Source: Paenibacillus phytohabitans (lineage in GTDB: Bacteria > Bacillota > Bacilli > Paenibacillales > Paenibacillaceae). Taken from it: DNA of 64,000 bases. Shown piece by piece: positions 16,449 through 25,635 of the stretch (positions within the stretch are counted from its first letter, which is position 1; each line of letters begins with the position of its first letter). Position numbers and translations under genes: made by a program. The stretch is taken from contig NZ_WHOB01000048.1 in the NCBI RefSeq assembly GCF_013141775.1, positions 1 to 64,000 of the forward strand, given 5' to 3'. A model generated the notes under the pieces. The model searched no databases and was not told where the DNA came from. It worked only from the letters and a program-made list of their open reading frames with translations.

Positions 16449-17433
16449 CTTAATCATCGTGTTAGGTATACTGCTTGGTGCGGGTTTTTATATTGTGCGT
16501 CAGAATACTTTTGAAATGTTAGAGCAGTCCATTGAGATTCCCACCCCGCAGGGCAAATTAACGGGGACACTGACGCTCCCCAAGAACGCCGCAGGCGGAT
16601 TGGGTTTAATATTATTCATCCATGGCGACGGACCGGTAGATGCTTCCCATAATGACGGATACAAACCGCTCTGGGAACGGCTCGCCTCCCTGGGTTATGC
16701 CTCTCTGTCGCTTAACAAAAGAGGGATCAACGGCTCCGCCGGCAACTGGCTTGAGCAGAGTATCGGAGACCGGGTGGAGGAAGCAAGTCAGGCCCTGGCC
16801 TGGGCCAGAACACAGACGTTCGTGGATAGCGGGCGGATTGGTGTATGGGGAGCTAGCCAAGCGGGTTGGGTGATTCCGATACTTGCGGCACAAGAAACGC
16901 TCGCCTTCAGCATTCTGGTCTCTCCTGCCATCAATTGGCTGCAGCAGGGAGCGTATAACACCCGGCAGCAAATGAAGAAGGACGGTTATACCGACGAGGG
17001 AATTAAGCGCCAGATCACCTATGAGCAGCAAGTGAACGGGCTTCTGCTACGTGGGGCCGATTACGAAGAATATACTCAATTGACTCATCCGAAGGAGAAA
17101 ATGTCCGCAGAACGCTGGTCTTTTGTCCGCCGGAACTTTCAAGCCGATGCTGCAAATGATCTGCAGAACTTCAAATCCCCGGTACTTCTGCTGCTTGGCG
17201 AAGAGGACTTGAATGTAGATGTGGAACAAACGGAGTCCGTGTACCGTGAGAACATCAGCCCTGCCTCACTGCTCACGGTTAAGCTGTTCCCGGACACCGA
17301 GCACTCTATGCTACGGGTCCAAACGGCTGATTCTGCACTGCGTGCATTGATGATCAGTCTCTTTACCCCGCGGAAGATTACGGTTGATGGTTATATGGAG
17401 CAGATTGAACTGTTTCTGAGTAAACAGGGTTGA
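16426..17433 (+). CDS. Membrane-anchored alpha/beta hydrolase
   Basis: A 335-residue protein. Residues 4-24 form one membrane segment or uncleaved signal, followed by an extracytoplasmic alpha/beta hydrolase domain. The oxyanion region is LFIHGDGPVD, the nucleophile elbow is GVWGASQAGW (serine in GAS), the acid is in LLGEEDLNVDV, and the histidine is in DTEHSM. GGAGG ends 5 bases before ATG 16426. The gene overlaps the end of the acetyltransferase frame by 23 bases and belongs to the MerR operon. Substrate unknown; an esterase or acyl hydrolase is likely. Confidence 0.8.
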   Translation: MNKKIAISLIIVLGILLGAGFYIVRQNTFEMLEQSIEIPTPQGKLTGTLTLPKNAAGGLGLILFIHGDGPVDASHNDGYKPLWERLASLGYASLSLNKRGINGSAGNWLEQSIGDRVEEASQALAWARTQTFVDSGRIGVWGASQAGWVIPILAAQETLAFSILVSPAINWLQQGAYNTRQQMKKDGYTDEGIKRQITYEQQVNGLLLRGADYEEYTQLTHPKEKMSAERWSFVRRNFQADAANDLQNFKSPVLLLLGEEDLNVDVEQTESVYRENISPASLLTVKLFPDTEHSMLRVQTADSALRALMISLFTPRKITVDGYMEQIELFLSKQG

Positions 17434-17469
17434 AATGTTTGAGCGAGATTCGAGGCTGTGGACGAATAA

Positions 17470-17497
17470 ACAGACCGGGAGCATGCTCCCGGTCTGT
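17470..17497. terminator. Intrinsic terminator between convergent genes
   Basis: A perfect 28-bp palindrome, ACAGACCGGGAGCA and its complement, lies between the hydrolase and uxuB stops. It lacks a long T-run but probably serves both directions. Confidence 0.6.
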
Positions 17498-17541
17498 CTC
17501 TATGCTACCTCATATCTCATCTGCCAATGACTATGATCAGA

Positions 17542-19158
17542 TCAGCCGACATACTTCTCCAGCGTAGCCCTTACGGCACCGGTTCCCGCCAGCATCTCAG
17601 TGAACATCCCCTGGATGACTTCGCCGAGTCCGATGGCGTACAGATCAACGCCGAAGATGGCTTGATCCTCGAGAACCGCCCGCACCTTGGCTGCTTGCTC
17701 TGCATTCGCGCCCAGCGTGATTCCTTCCAGCCGGGTCTGCAAAGCTTCCAGTAGAGGGTCAGGACTCAGTGCGAATACGCCGCCTTCATCGTTCACGCCA
17801 AGCAGATACCGGCACCAGGCCGCAATCGCCAGCGGAATGGCGGTCAGCTGCGCCGGATCGAGCTCCTCGCGGCGGATGTACGACTTGATCGTCTCACCGA
17901 AGCGGATGCCGACCTTCTGCGAAGTATCGGTAGCGATCCGCTGCGGGGTATCTGGAATGAACGGATTGGCGAACCGTTCCTGCAGCACTTCGTCGAGGAA
18001 TTGCTTCGGACTGAGAATGCCCGGGTCTACCACAACCGGCAGACCTTCTTTGTAGCCAATGATCTCCACAAGCTTCCGCAATGTGGCGTCCTTCATCTCA
18101 TCGGCAATCAGTGTATAACCCAGCAGACAGCCGGTTACAGCCAGCGCTGTATGCAGCGGGTTGAGGCAAGTGGTTACCTTCATAGTCTCCACATTGTTGA
18201 CCGTATCACGGTCGGTGAAGATTACACCGGCTTCTTCCAGCGCCGGGCGGCCGTTGGTGAATTTGTCTTCAATCACCAGATACTCGCTGATCTCGGCATT
18301 GACGAACGGTGCAGTGTACGTATTCTTGGAGGTGACGATCACATCCATGCCGCCGATTCCCTGCTCCAGCAGCGCAGCCTGCACCGATTCGGACGGGCGC
18401 GGCGTGATTTTGTCTATCATGGACAGCGGGAAGGTAATCTTCTGCTCATCCTCAAGATAAGCTACGAAGCCTTCTTCCACATGGCCTTTGGCCGCCCATT
18501 CCTTGGCGATCGTAACCATGCCGTTCTTCAGCTTGTCGCCGTTATGCGAGCAGTTGTCCATGCTGACGAAGGTCATCGGGTACTGTCCCTTCAGATAACG
18601 CTTGTAAGCGAAGGAAGCGACGATGCTCATCGCATGGACCGGCTGATCCGGACCGCCGGCGATATCCTTCTCGACGATACCCAGATACTGGCCGTTCGGA
18701 CCGGTGAGGGAATAGCCTTTTTCCGTAATCGTGAAGCTGGCCATCTGCAGGCTGGGATTCTCGAACACTGCGGTCAGGCGGTTGTAATCCGCTTCGCGGG
18801 TCTTATCCGCTGTGAGGCCTTCCACGATGCTGCTGACGATTCTCTTCTGGAAGTCGCCGCGCGCATTCATCAGTACCAATAGAGTCAGATTATCATAAGG
18901 CTTGTAGACCTTGTCGATCATCTCGAAGTCGAAGGTCTCGGCAGCGATGATGCCGGTATCTGCCTTGCCGCTGTCGAGCAGCTTCTGGTGGGCATTGGCC
19001 ACGAAGCCTCTGAAGATATTTCCGGCGCCAAAGTGAATCCACTCGGGCTTATCCAGTGTATTCTGTGCTACCGCTGCGAAATCGAACTGCGGCAGCTCTA
19101 CACCTGCGGCTTCCCAGGCTTCACGTTCCGCAATGCTGCTTCTGGTGAGGCTCAGCAT
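17542..19158 (-). CDS. uxuB: D-mannonate oxidoreductase (fructuronate reductase)
   Basis: A 538-residue enzyme of the mannitol dehydrogenase family, which interconverts D-fructuronate and D-mannonate with NAD(H). Marks include WIHFGAGNIFRGF (nucleotide-binding start, about 40-52), VSMDNCSHNGDKL (about 200), and the catalytic helix region with K-x-x-x-x-N-x-x-H, here KVTTCLNPLHTALA (about 330). The ATG directly follows the uxuA stop codon, so the two are cotranscribed from the uxuA promoter. Length is slightly above the usual 480-500, with an ordinary N-terminal extension. It acts on glucuronate released by the GH67 enzyme of the same region. Confidence 0.93.
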   Translation of the reverse strand: MLSLTRSSIAEREAWEAAGVELPQFDFAAVAQNTLDKPEWIHFGAGNIFRGFVANAHQKLLDSGKADTGIIAAETFDFEMIDKVYKPYDNLTLLVLMNARGDFQKRIVSSIVEGLTADKTREADYNRLTAVFENPSLQMASFTITEKGYSLTGPNGQYLGIVEKDIAGGPDQPVHAMSIVASFAYKRYLKGQYPMTFVSMDNCSHNGDKLKNGMVTIAKEWAAKGHVEEGFVAYLEDEQKITFPLSMIDKITPRPSESVQAALLEQGIGGMDVIVTSKNTYTAPFVNAEISEYLVIEDKFTNGRPALEEAGVIFTDRDTVNNVETMKVTTCLNPLHTALAVTGCLLGYTLIADEMKDATLRKLVEIIGYKEGLPVVVDPGILSPKQFLDEVLQERFANPFIPDTPQRIATDTSQKVGIRFGETIKSYIRREELDPAQLTAIPLAIAAWCRYLLGVNDEGGVFALSPDPLLEALQTRLEGITLGANAEQAAKVRAVLEDQAIFGVDLYAIGLGEVIQGMFTEMLAGTGAVRATLEKYVG

Positions 19159-20235
19159 TTATTTCGCCCCCTTGGCATTCTCCAGGCTGTCCCATACGCC
19201 CAGCAGATACATAATGCCCATCGCTCTGTCATACAGGCCATAACCCGGACGGCAGTTTTTCTCTTCGCCCCAGAGATGTCTGCCGTGGTCCGGACGCACA
19301 TAGCCGGTGTATCCGTTCTCGTGGTAAGCTTTGACAACCTCAGCCACATCCACGCTGCCATCTTGCCCCCGGTGGGATACTTCAATGAAGTCTCCGTTCT
19401 CGAATACCTTCACATTGCGGATATGGGCGAAATAAATCCGGTCATGGAATTCGCGGATCATCGCCGGAAGGTCATTCTGCGGATTGGTTCCAAGCGAACC
19501 TGTGCAGAAGGTAAGGCCGTTATACGGGCTGTCGACCATGTCCAGGAAACGGCGGATGGAATCGCGGCTGCGGATGATGCGCGGCAGTCCGAAGATCGGC
19601 CAGGCCGGATCGTCAGGGTGAATGGCCATTTTGATATCCACTTCTTCACACACCGGAATAATGCGCTCCAGGAAATACTTGAGGTTGTCGAACAGGATAT
19701 CCTCGGTAACATCGGCGTAAGCCGCGAACAGATCGTCCAGCTTCTCCAGCCGCTCCGGCTCCCAGCCCGGCATTGTGAATTCACCGGCACCCTTGAGAAT
19801 CCGGTCCACCATTTCACGCGGATTATCCGTAATGGCAGCCTTTTCATAAAAGAGTGCATTCGATCCGTCCGGCAGCTCCTTGTACAGCTCAGTACGGGTC
19901 CAGTCGAACACTGGCATGAAGTTGTAGCAGATGACCTTAACGCCGACCTTGGCCAGCTTGCGGATGGTATCGATATAGATGTCAATGTATTTGTCGCGGG
20001 ACGGCAGCCCGATCTTGATATCATCATGAACGTTAACGCTCTCGACAACCGCTGTGCTGAAGCCTTTGGCTGTAATCTGATCGGCAACCTTCTGGATTTC
20101 TTCCATTTCCCATACTTCACCCGCTACCTTGTGATGCAGCGACCAGACGATGCCCATTACCCCCGGAATTTGACGTACATGGTCAAGGGTAATATTGTCG
20201 TTGCCCTCGCCGTACCATCTCCAAGTCATATTCAT
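19159..20235 (-). CDS. uxuA: D-mannonate dehydratase
   Basis: A 358-residue enzyme converting D-mannonate to 2-keto-3-deoxy-D-gluconate, the step after UxuB in glucuronate breakdown. The start MNMTWRWYGEGND and later motifs CYNFMPVFDWTRT, KMAIHPDDPAWP, LTFCTGSLG, FAHIRNV and YVRPDHGRHLWGE are characteristic and supply the metal-binding His, Cys and Asp residues. AAGGAGG sits 8 bases before the ATG at 20235; longer in-frame starts are ignored. The gene is divergent from a GntR regulator, with a TTGTATACAA palindrome and a cre-like site between them. Confidence 0.95.
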   Translation of the reverse strand: MNMTWRWYGEGNDNITLDHVRQIPGVMGIVWSLHHKVAGEVWEMEEIQKVADQITAKGFSTAVVESVNVHDDIKIGLPSRDKYIDIYIDTIRKLAKVGVKVICYNFMPVFDWTRTELYKELPDGSNALFYEKAAITDNPREMVDRILKGAGEFTMPGWEPERLEKLDDLFAAYADVTEDILFDNLKYFLERIIPVCEEVDIKMAIHPDDPAWPIFGLPRIIRSRDSIRRFLDMVDSPYNGLTFCTGSLGTNPQNDLPAMIREFHDRIYFAHIRNVKVFENGDFIEVSHRGQDGSVDVAEVVKAYHENGYTGYVRPDHGRHLWGEEKNCRPGYGLYDRAMGIMYLLGVWDSLENAKGAK

Positions 20236-20310
20236 TGTCATTTCCTCCTTGGTATTAAACATAAATACAAATAAAGTCATTCTGAAGCCTTGTGACAATT
20301 GACCTTACGG

Positions 20311-20324
20311 ATAAAACGTTTTGT
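20311..20324. promoter_or_regulatory. cre-like site in the uxuA promoter region
   Basis: ATAAAACGTTTTGT resembles the catabolite-responsive element bound by CcpA, apart from its outer bases. It would fit glucose repression of glucuronate genes. Assigned by eye only. Confidence 0.4.
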
Positions 20325-20335
20325 GATATGATCAT

Positions 20336-20347
20336 CTTGTATACAAG
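20336..20347. promoter_or_regulatory. Palindromic operator, copy 1
   Basis: CTTGTATACAAG is a perfect palindrome between uxuA and the GntR gene, of the length and form used by FadR-branch GntR regulators. Near-identical sites occur at 22270-22281 and 25636-25647 before the GH67 and binding-protein genes. Confidence 0.75.
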
Positions 20348-20458
20348 TTAGGATTCGTATTGATCATAGAATAAGCTTTATGCTTTGTCAATGAAATTCC
20401 TATCTGTTTTCTATATAATGAGTGGAGAAGAATATCGTACAGAAAGTTGGTCCATTCC

Positions 20459-21112
20459 ATGACTTCCAAGAAAGAAATAATGTCGTATCTGAAACAGGAA
20501 ATCCTCTCGCTTGCGCTGAAGCCCGGGTCGATGATCAGTGAGACCGCGCTTTCCGAACGCTTCCAGCTGTCGCGGACGCCGATCCGGGATGTGCTGAAGC
20601 AATTGTCCCTGGAGCAGTACGTTGACATCTATCCCAAAAAAGGCAATCTGGTCTCGTACATAGATCTGGAGTCGGTGGAGCAGGTAATCTATCTCCGCAA
20701 TGTGCTGGAGAAGGAAATTATGAAGTCGCTGGCCGGTAATATTCCGCTGAAGGGGCTGCATGAGCTGAGGGGTAACCTTGCGCAGCAGCAGCAATGCATT
20801 GAGCAGGCCGAGGGGGCCGGGCTTTTCCTGCAGCTGGATGATCAATTTCACCGCACCATGTTCGGCCTGGCCGGGCGCGAATTCCTGTGGGGAGTGCTGC
20901 AGCAGTTCAATGTGCATTACATCCGCTACCGGAAGCTGCATATGCTGAAGGACGAGAAGCTGGCTACAATTCAGCAGGAGCATCAGCAGCTGCTGGATTA
21001 TATTGTGCAGGGGGACACTACGGGAATCGATGAGCTGCTGCATCATCATCTGCGGGCGGATATTGATTCGATGAACTTTCAGGAGCACTTCGCCACTTAT
21101 ATCAAGAAATAA
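20459..21112 (+). CDS. GntR-family (FadR branch) regulator, likely of glucuronate/glucuronoxylan genes
   Basis: A protein of about 217 residues with an N-terminal winged helix (MISETALSERFQLSRTPIRDVLKQL, about 25-50) and an all-helical FCD ligand domain with the metal-binding histidine pattern (D-x-x-F-H near 125 and H-x-x-H-L near the end). The start is uncertain: ATG 20459 or TTG 20447, both with weak ribosome sites. It is divergent from uxuA-uxuB. The palindrome CTTGTATACAAG in the shared promoter and before two other units makes it the likely regulator of the whole block, with fructuronate, glucuronate or aldouronate as possible ligands. Confidence 0.85.
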   Translation: MTSKKEIMSYLKQEILSLALKPGSMISETALSERFQLSRTPIRDVLKQLSLEQYVDIYPKKGNLVSYIDLESVEQVIYLRNVLEKEIMKSLAGNIPLKGLHELRGNLAQQQQCIEQAEGAGLFLQLDDQFHRTMFGLAGREFLWGVLQQFNVHYIRYRKLHMLKDEKLATIQQEHQQLLDYIVQGDTTGIDELLHHHLRADIDSMNFQEHFATYIKK

Positions 21113-21137
21113 ATCCGTATTCTGGACCGCCTGGCAG

Positions 21138-21188
21138 ATGCCAAATATCCCTGCACTCATGTGACATGAAGGCAGGGATATTTGGCAT
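21138..21188. terminator. Bidirectional terminator
   Basis: A perfect 17-bp stem (21138-21154 with 21172-21188) whose loop holds a smaller TCATG/CATGA hairpin. It separates the convergent GntR and AraC genes. Confidence 0.75.
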
Positions 21189-21194
21189 GGAGGC

Positions 21195-22100
21195 CTATTG
21201 TCCGGACTCGCGGTATTCGCGCGGTGAGGTGCCGTGCCAGCGCTTGAACTGCCGGCTGAAATGGGCAATATCGCGGTAGCCGAGAATGCCTGATATCCGG
21301 CTGACGGACAGGCTGGGATCATCCAGCAGGACCTTGGCTTCATGGAGCATCTGTTCGGACAGAAACTCCCGGGGCGAGATGCCGAACACCTGGCGGAACA
21401 CCCGGTAGCAGTGTGAGGCGCTGATCCCGAGCTCCGAGGCAATATCATCAATACCGTAATGGCTGTCATAGGGCAGCTCCAGCTTGAATTGCTGGTAGAC
21501 CAGCCCCTGAAGGCGGCTGCGGATCTGGTGGGCCAGCTCAATCTTCTCATAGGTGGCAGGGGAAGACAGATCAGCTTCAATAGAGAAGGCTTCCCACAGC
21601 TGGGCGAACAGATCGAAGACGGCGGACTGCAGCCTCATGCGCTGTGACATGGTGATGTCCCCCGAGATAGAGCCTGAAATATCCACCAATTTGGAGAGGA
21701 TGGGCCCTAGCTTATGGGCAATATTGCTTGCGGAAGGGAAGAGTACGTGATTCAGGCGGCTGAGCAAGGAGATCAGAAGCTTGTCGTCGATATCAAAATG
21801 AATGCAGAAATACGTAAAAGCCTGGCCGTTTCCGCTGCGGCTGGCATGAGAATCTCCCGGCCGGAGCAACACTAAGTCTCCGGCACGCTGGATATAGCTG
21901 CGGTTATTAACGGTAAACAGCTGCTCCCCTTCCAGCACATAGTTGAATTCATATTGCGGATGGGCGTGCAGCGGATAATCCCATTCCCCGCTGACCTTGC
22001 GCAGATGCATGCCAAACAGGTTAAGCGTGGTTTTCACATCCGGGATGATCGTTTCACTAAGGCATTGTCCCAGAACAGGCGGTAAAAAAGCGGAAACCAT
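21195..22100 (-). CDS. AraC-family regulator with N-terminal cupin
   Basis: A 301-residue regulator. Residues about 25-110 form a cupin sugar-sensing domain (HAHPQYEFNYVLEGEQ, RAGDLVLLRPGDSH), and about 195-300 hold the two AraC helix-turn-helix motifs (IDDIASELGISASHCYRVFRQVFG and VSRISGILGYRDIAHFSRQFKRWHG). The end matches the family signature and the length is normal. GGGGAG is 6 bases before the ATG. It is divergent from the GH67 gene. Two 11-bp direct repeats 21 bp apart in the shared promoter are the likely binding site, so it should activate the alpha-glucuronidase in response to a xylan-derived sugar. Confidence 0.88.
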   Translation of the reverse strand: MVSAFLPPVLGQCLSETIIPDVKTTLNLFGMHLRKVSGEWDYPLHAHPQYEFNYVLEGEQLFTVNNRSYIQRAGDLVLLRPGDSHASRSGNGQAFTYFCIHFDIDDKLLISLLSRLNHVLFPSASNIAHKLGPILSKLVDISGSISGDITMSQRMRLQSAVFDLFAQLWEAFSIEADLSSPATYEKIELAHQIRSRLQGLVYQQFKLELPYDSHYGIDDIASELGISASHCYRVFRQVFGISPREFLSEQMLHEAKVLLDDPSLSVSRISGILGYRDIAHFSRQFKRWHGTSPREYRESGQ

Positions 22101-22188
22101 TAGATTCTCCCCCTGACGCTTGCGTTAGAATTAATGAGTGTATTCATTTTATGCGGTCCATTATCCCGTTTTTAGTATAGCTGAAACC

Positions 22189-22222
22189 TGCTTGATTTGG
22201 GTAAATAATTGCTTGATTTGAC
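22189..22222 (+). promoter_or_regulatory. AraC-type direct repeats with -35 box upstream of the GH67 gene
   Basis: TGCTTGATTTG occurs at 22189-22199 and again at 22210-22220, centres 21 bp apart (two helical turns). The second copy overlaps TTGACA (22217-22222), the geometry of an activator touching polymerase at the -35 box. A good -10 at normal spacing was not seen, which is consistent with dependence on an activator. Confidence 0.65.
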
Positions 22223-22269
22223 AATGTTCCCGTCCGGCGGCTGCGTGGTAGGATGAACCTGAACAGGAA

Positions 22270-22281
22270 CTAGTATACAAG
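22270..22281. promoter_or_regulatory. Palindromic operator, copy 2
   Basis: CTAGTATACAAG differs from the copy in the uxuA/GntR promoter at one position. It lies between the presumed promoter and the GH67 gene, a position suited to repression. Confidence 0.7.
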
Positions 22282-22392
22282 ATGGGCGCAGAAGCCCGGG
22301 CTTCACCGGCTGTGTTAATATCCGTGGCTCAGCGACACTTGCCCGGTCATACGCCCGCTAAGCATGAATAATACACTGGAGGAGATGTTGGC

Positions 22393-24477
22393 ATGAGACA
22401 ACAACAGGACAATCAGACTGCCGCAGTAGCCGGCAGCGGATACGACGCCTGGTTAAGCTACCCGAAGCTGCCGCAAGGCAATCTATATACGCAATATGTG
22501 AAATGGTGCGGAGCCGTATCCGTGACGGAAGAGCAGGAGACGGTGCAAGCCGCGCTGCGTGAATGGCAGAGAGGGATTGCCTCGATGCTGGACATTGAGG
22601 CAGGGGCTTCACCGGCTGCGGACGGATTCAGTGTGGCATTCGGCACCTTTAACGGCGGCAATCCGCGGGTCGAAGCCATATTTGACGAAGCAGCCGGACG
22701 GGCGGTGGGACCGGAAGGGTTCGCGATCCGCACCAGCCTGACCCATAAGTGTATTGCCGTAGGAGCTGCCTCACCGGCAGGTGTGCTGTATGGTGTCTTC
22801 CACCTCCTGCGCCTGATCGGAAGTCTGAAGGACATTGAGCATCTGGATGAAACCGTGAATCCGGTGAACGCGCTGCGCATGATTAACCATTGGGATAATT
22901 TCGACGGCAGTGTAGAGCGGGGATATTCGGGGAGATCCTTCCTCTATGGGAATAACCGCTTCACGGATGATCTTAACAGAATTACCGATTACGCACGGCT
23001 GATGTCCACCGCAGGCATCAATGCCATTGCGATCAATAACGTGAACGTTCATGCGCTGGAAACTTTGTTTATCTCCACCTACCTGCCTGATGTTGCCCGG
23101 ATCGCTGATGTATTCAGAACGTACGGCATCCGCCTGTTCCTGAGCGTGAACTTCGCCGGTCCGATGCATGAAGGGGAAGTGGGAACCGCAGATCCGCTGG
23201 ATGCCGGAGTCCGGGAGTGGTGGAAGACGAAAGCGGCTGAAATCTATACGGTGATTCCCGATTTCGGCGGATTCGTGGTCAAGGCCGATTCAGAGAACCG
23301 GCCAGGCCCGTTCACCTACGGGCGGGATCATGCCGATGGCGCCAATATGCTGGCGGAGGCGCTGGAGCCGTTCGGCGGCATCGTCATCTGGCGCTGCTTC
23401 GTGTACAACTGCAAGCAGGACTGGCGTGACCGCAAGACAGACCGGGCGAGAGCAGCCTATGATCATTTCAAGCCGCTTGACGGTAAGTTCCATGATAACG
23501 TAATTCTGCAGATCAAGAACGGCCCGATGGATTTCCAGGTCAGAGAGCCGGTATCTCCGCTGTTCGGGGCGCTTGAACAGACCAATCAGGTGATTGAATT
23601 TCAAATTGCCCAGGAGTATACCGGACAGCAGCGTCATGTCTGTTACCTGGTTCCGCAGTGGAAAGAGATTATGGAATTTGACACGCTGGCCCAAGGTGGA
23701 ACCGCTCCGGTGAAGCATATCGTCGACGGCTCGCTATGGGGCAACCGTTACAGCGGTGTGGCTGCAGTATCCAATGTGGGCAATGACCGGAATTGGACCG
23801 GGCATCTGCTGGCCCAGGCGAATCTTTACGGATTCGGGCGGCTGGCCTGGAACCCGGAGCTTAGCGCGGAAGAAATTGCTGCGGAGTGGATCGCCCTGAC
23901 GTTTGGTACAGACGCTGCGGTTGCCGGCGTAATCAGCCGGATTTTACTGGATTCCTGGGAGATTTACGAATCCTATACGGCACCGCTTGGCGTGGGCTGG
24001 ATGATTAATCCCGAGCATCACTACGGCCCTAATGTGGACGGCTATGAATATTCACAATGGGGTACCTACCATTATGCCGATCATCAGGGAATCGGTGTAG
24101 ACCGGACTGTGGCCACAGGCACCGGCTACAGCGCCCAGTATATGGGCAGCAATGCGCAGCGATATGATTCGCTGGAAGAATGTCCGGATGAGCTGCTGCT
24201 GTTCTTCCATCATGTGCCGTATACCCATGTGCTGCATTCCGGCAAAACTGTGATTCAGCATATCTATGACACCCATTTTGAAGGTGCGGAACGTGCTGCC
24301 GGGCTGCTGGCTGCCTGGAGCGGATTGAAGGGCAGGATCGCAGAGGGGCTGTATGTGCAGGTAGAGGAACGTCTGCGGGGACAGGCTGCGCATGCCAAGG
24401 AGTGGCGCGACCAGATCAATACTTACTTTTACCGCAAGAGCGGCATAGAAGATTCCGGAGCACGCAAGATTTATTGA
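22393..24477 (+). CDS. aguA: GH67 alpha-glucuronidase, intracellular
   Basis: A 694-residue enzyme removing (4-O-methyl)-D-glucuronate from aldouronic acids derived from xylan. The first 130 residues form the usual N-terminal sandwich, then a TIM barrel. Catalytic candidates are acid E301 (VKADSE) and the base pair D380 (GPMDFQ) and E408 (IAQEYTG); the spacings of 79 and 28 residues match the known Geobacillus enzyme. There is no signal peptide, so it works on imported oligosaccharides. ATG 22393 follows GGAGG. Preceding sites suggest control by the AraC and GntR regulators. The Nif3-like gene follows 36 bases later. Confidence 0.95.
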   Translation: MRQQQDNQTAAVAGSGYDAWLSYPKLPQGNLYTQYVKWCGAVSVTEEQETVQAALREWQRGIASMLDIEAGASPAADGFSVAFGTFNGGNPRVEAIFDEAAGRAVGPEGFAIRTSLTHKCIAVGAASPAGVLYGVFHLLRLIGSLKDIEHLDETVNPVNALRMINHWDNFDGSVERGYSGRSFLYGNNRFTDDLNRITDYARLMSTAGINAIAINNVNVHALETLFISTYLPDVARIADVFRTYGIRLFLSVNFAGPMHEGEVGTADPLDAGVREWWKTKAAEIYTVIPDFGGFVVKADSENRPGPFTYGRDHADGANMLAEALEPFGGIVIWRCFVYNCKQDWRDRKTDRARAAYDHFKPLDGKFHDNVILQIKNGPMDFQVREPVSPLFGALEQTNQVIEFQIAQEYTGQQRHVCYLVPQWKEIMEFDTLAQGGTAPVKHIVDGSLWGNRYSGVAAVSNVGNDRNWTGHLLAQANLYGFGRLAWNPELSAEEIAAEWIALTFGTDAAVAGVISRILLDSWEIYESYTAPLGVGWMINPEHHYGPNVDGYEYSQWGTYHYADHQGIGVDRTVATGTGYSAQYMGSNAQRYDSLEECPDELLLFFHHVPYTHVLHSGKTVIQHIYDTHFEGAERAAGLLAAWSGLKGRIAEGLYVQVEERLRGQAAHAKEWRDQINTYFYRKSGIEDSGARKIY

Positions 24478-24513
24478 GAGTTAATAGGGAACTATTAGGA
24501 GGGGCAGGTTCTC

Positions 24514-25308
24514 ATGACGCTCACTTTCGGACAGGTTATCGGACATTTAACAGCAGGCATCCGCAAGCCGGATGGAACGGTAGACAGGCTGGAGCCGGGA
24601 GCTCCAGAGTCGGAAGTGCAGGGTATTGTGACCGCCTTCTCGGCTTCACAATATGTAATTGAGCAGGCGGCCTTGCTTGGCGCGAATCTGATCATTACGC
24701 ATGAAGGTGTTTATTACAGCCATCAGGATAACCGGGAGGGGCTGGAGAATGATCCTGTCTACCGGCAGAAATCTGAACTGGTCGCCAGCACCGGTGTAGG
24801 TATCTACCGCTTCCATGATTATGTGCACCGCTATACACCGGACGGGATCATAGAAGGGCTGCTGCGGGAGCTGGAATGGGAGCCGTATGTCGAACGGCAT
24901 CTGCCCCATGTCTCTGTTCTCTCGGTCCCTGCTGCGTCAGTTTCAGAGATTGCCGGATATTTGAAGCAGCAGCTGCATATCCCCTATGTCCGCGCAGCAG
25001 GCAATTTATCCGCTGTATGCAGCAGAGTGGGCGTGCTGGTTGGCTACAGAGGCGGTGGTGCAGCTACCATTCCCCTATTTGAGCAGGAGTCACTTGATCT
25101 GATTATCGCCGGTGAAGGCCCGGAGTGGGAGACCCCGGAATATATCCGGGATGCCGTCCGGCAGGGCCGAAGCCGGGCATTAATTATGCTGGGCCATGCG
25201 GAGAGTGAAGCGCCGGGGATGAAGCTGCTGGCGCAGCGGCTGGCCTTGCAGTTTCCGGATGTGCCGGTGCATTACATTCAGGAACAGCCCGTTTATCAGA
25301 TTGTATAA
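24514..25308 (+). CDS. Nif3/YbgI-like dinuclear metal protein
   Basis: A 264-residue protein of the Nif3-like family. It has the N-terminal AFSASQYVIEQAALLGANLIITHEG, whose THEG supplies a metal-binding histidine and glutamate, and the C-terminal GEGPEWETPEYIRDAV with LGHAESE, which supplies further ligands. It is shorter than the 370-residue forms with an inserted domain. The biochemical role of the family is unsettled. It lies directly after the GH67 gene with GGAGG upstream of the ATG and probably shares its transcript; Nif3-like genes are occasional companions of sugar clusters, so a role in sugar-acid metabolism is possible but unproven. Confidence 0.8.
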   Translation: MTLTFGQVIGHLTAGIRKPDGTVDRLEPGAPESEVQGIVTAFSASQYVIEQAALLGANLIITHEGVYYSHQDNREGLENDPVYRQKSELVASTGVGIYRFHDYVHRYTPDGIIEGLLRELEWEPYVERHLPHVSVLSVPAASVSEIAGYLKQQLHIPYVRAAGNLSAVCSRVGVLVGYRGGGAATIPLFEQESLDLIIAGEGPEWETPEYIRDAVRQGRSRALIMLGHAESEAPGMKLLAQRLALQFPDVPVHYIQEQPVYQIV

Positions 25309-25563
25309 TTAACGGAACCTCTTTGAAGGTATGAAGACCAAGGGACAATGGCTGTCCCTTCAGGACTCCTGCCGGCAAGGGGGTTTTGAACGTTCAGCTG
25401 GAACATCCCGCCGGATTGCGCTGGACAGCGGCATTGTATGCAGACTGCCGGTCTGGTTCATATTGCGGATTGCCCCCCGGGCGCAACTATCATATAGTGG
25501 AATTCTATATGAGGTTAGGCAGTGCAGAAGATGAAGCGCCATCTGGATAGCCAATTTCACGAC

Positions 25564-25607
25564 AGGAGGATAGAATCAGGCTTATTCTATTCTCCTTTTG
25601 CGTTTTT
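25564..25607 (+). terminator. Intrinsic terminator
   Basis: Arms 25564-25576 and 25584-25596 pair at 12 of 13 positions with a 7-base loop, followed by TTTGCGTTTTT. It ends transcripts from the GH67/Nif3 unit. Confidence 0.75.
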
Positions 25608-25635
25608 AACCATTGATTCCGCATTTTGAATATTG

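Noticed and set aside
18001..18882. A 293-codon forward frame opposite uxuB
   Set aside because: Antisense shadow; uxuB is supported by strong family motifs.
25331..25534. A 67-codon frame between the Nif3-like and binding-protein genes
   Set aside because: No ribosome site, no recognisable feature and unusual composition; the interval also holds a terminator and operator.
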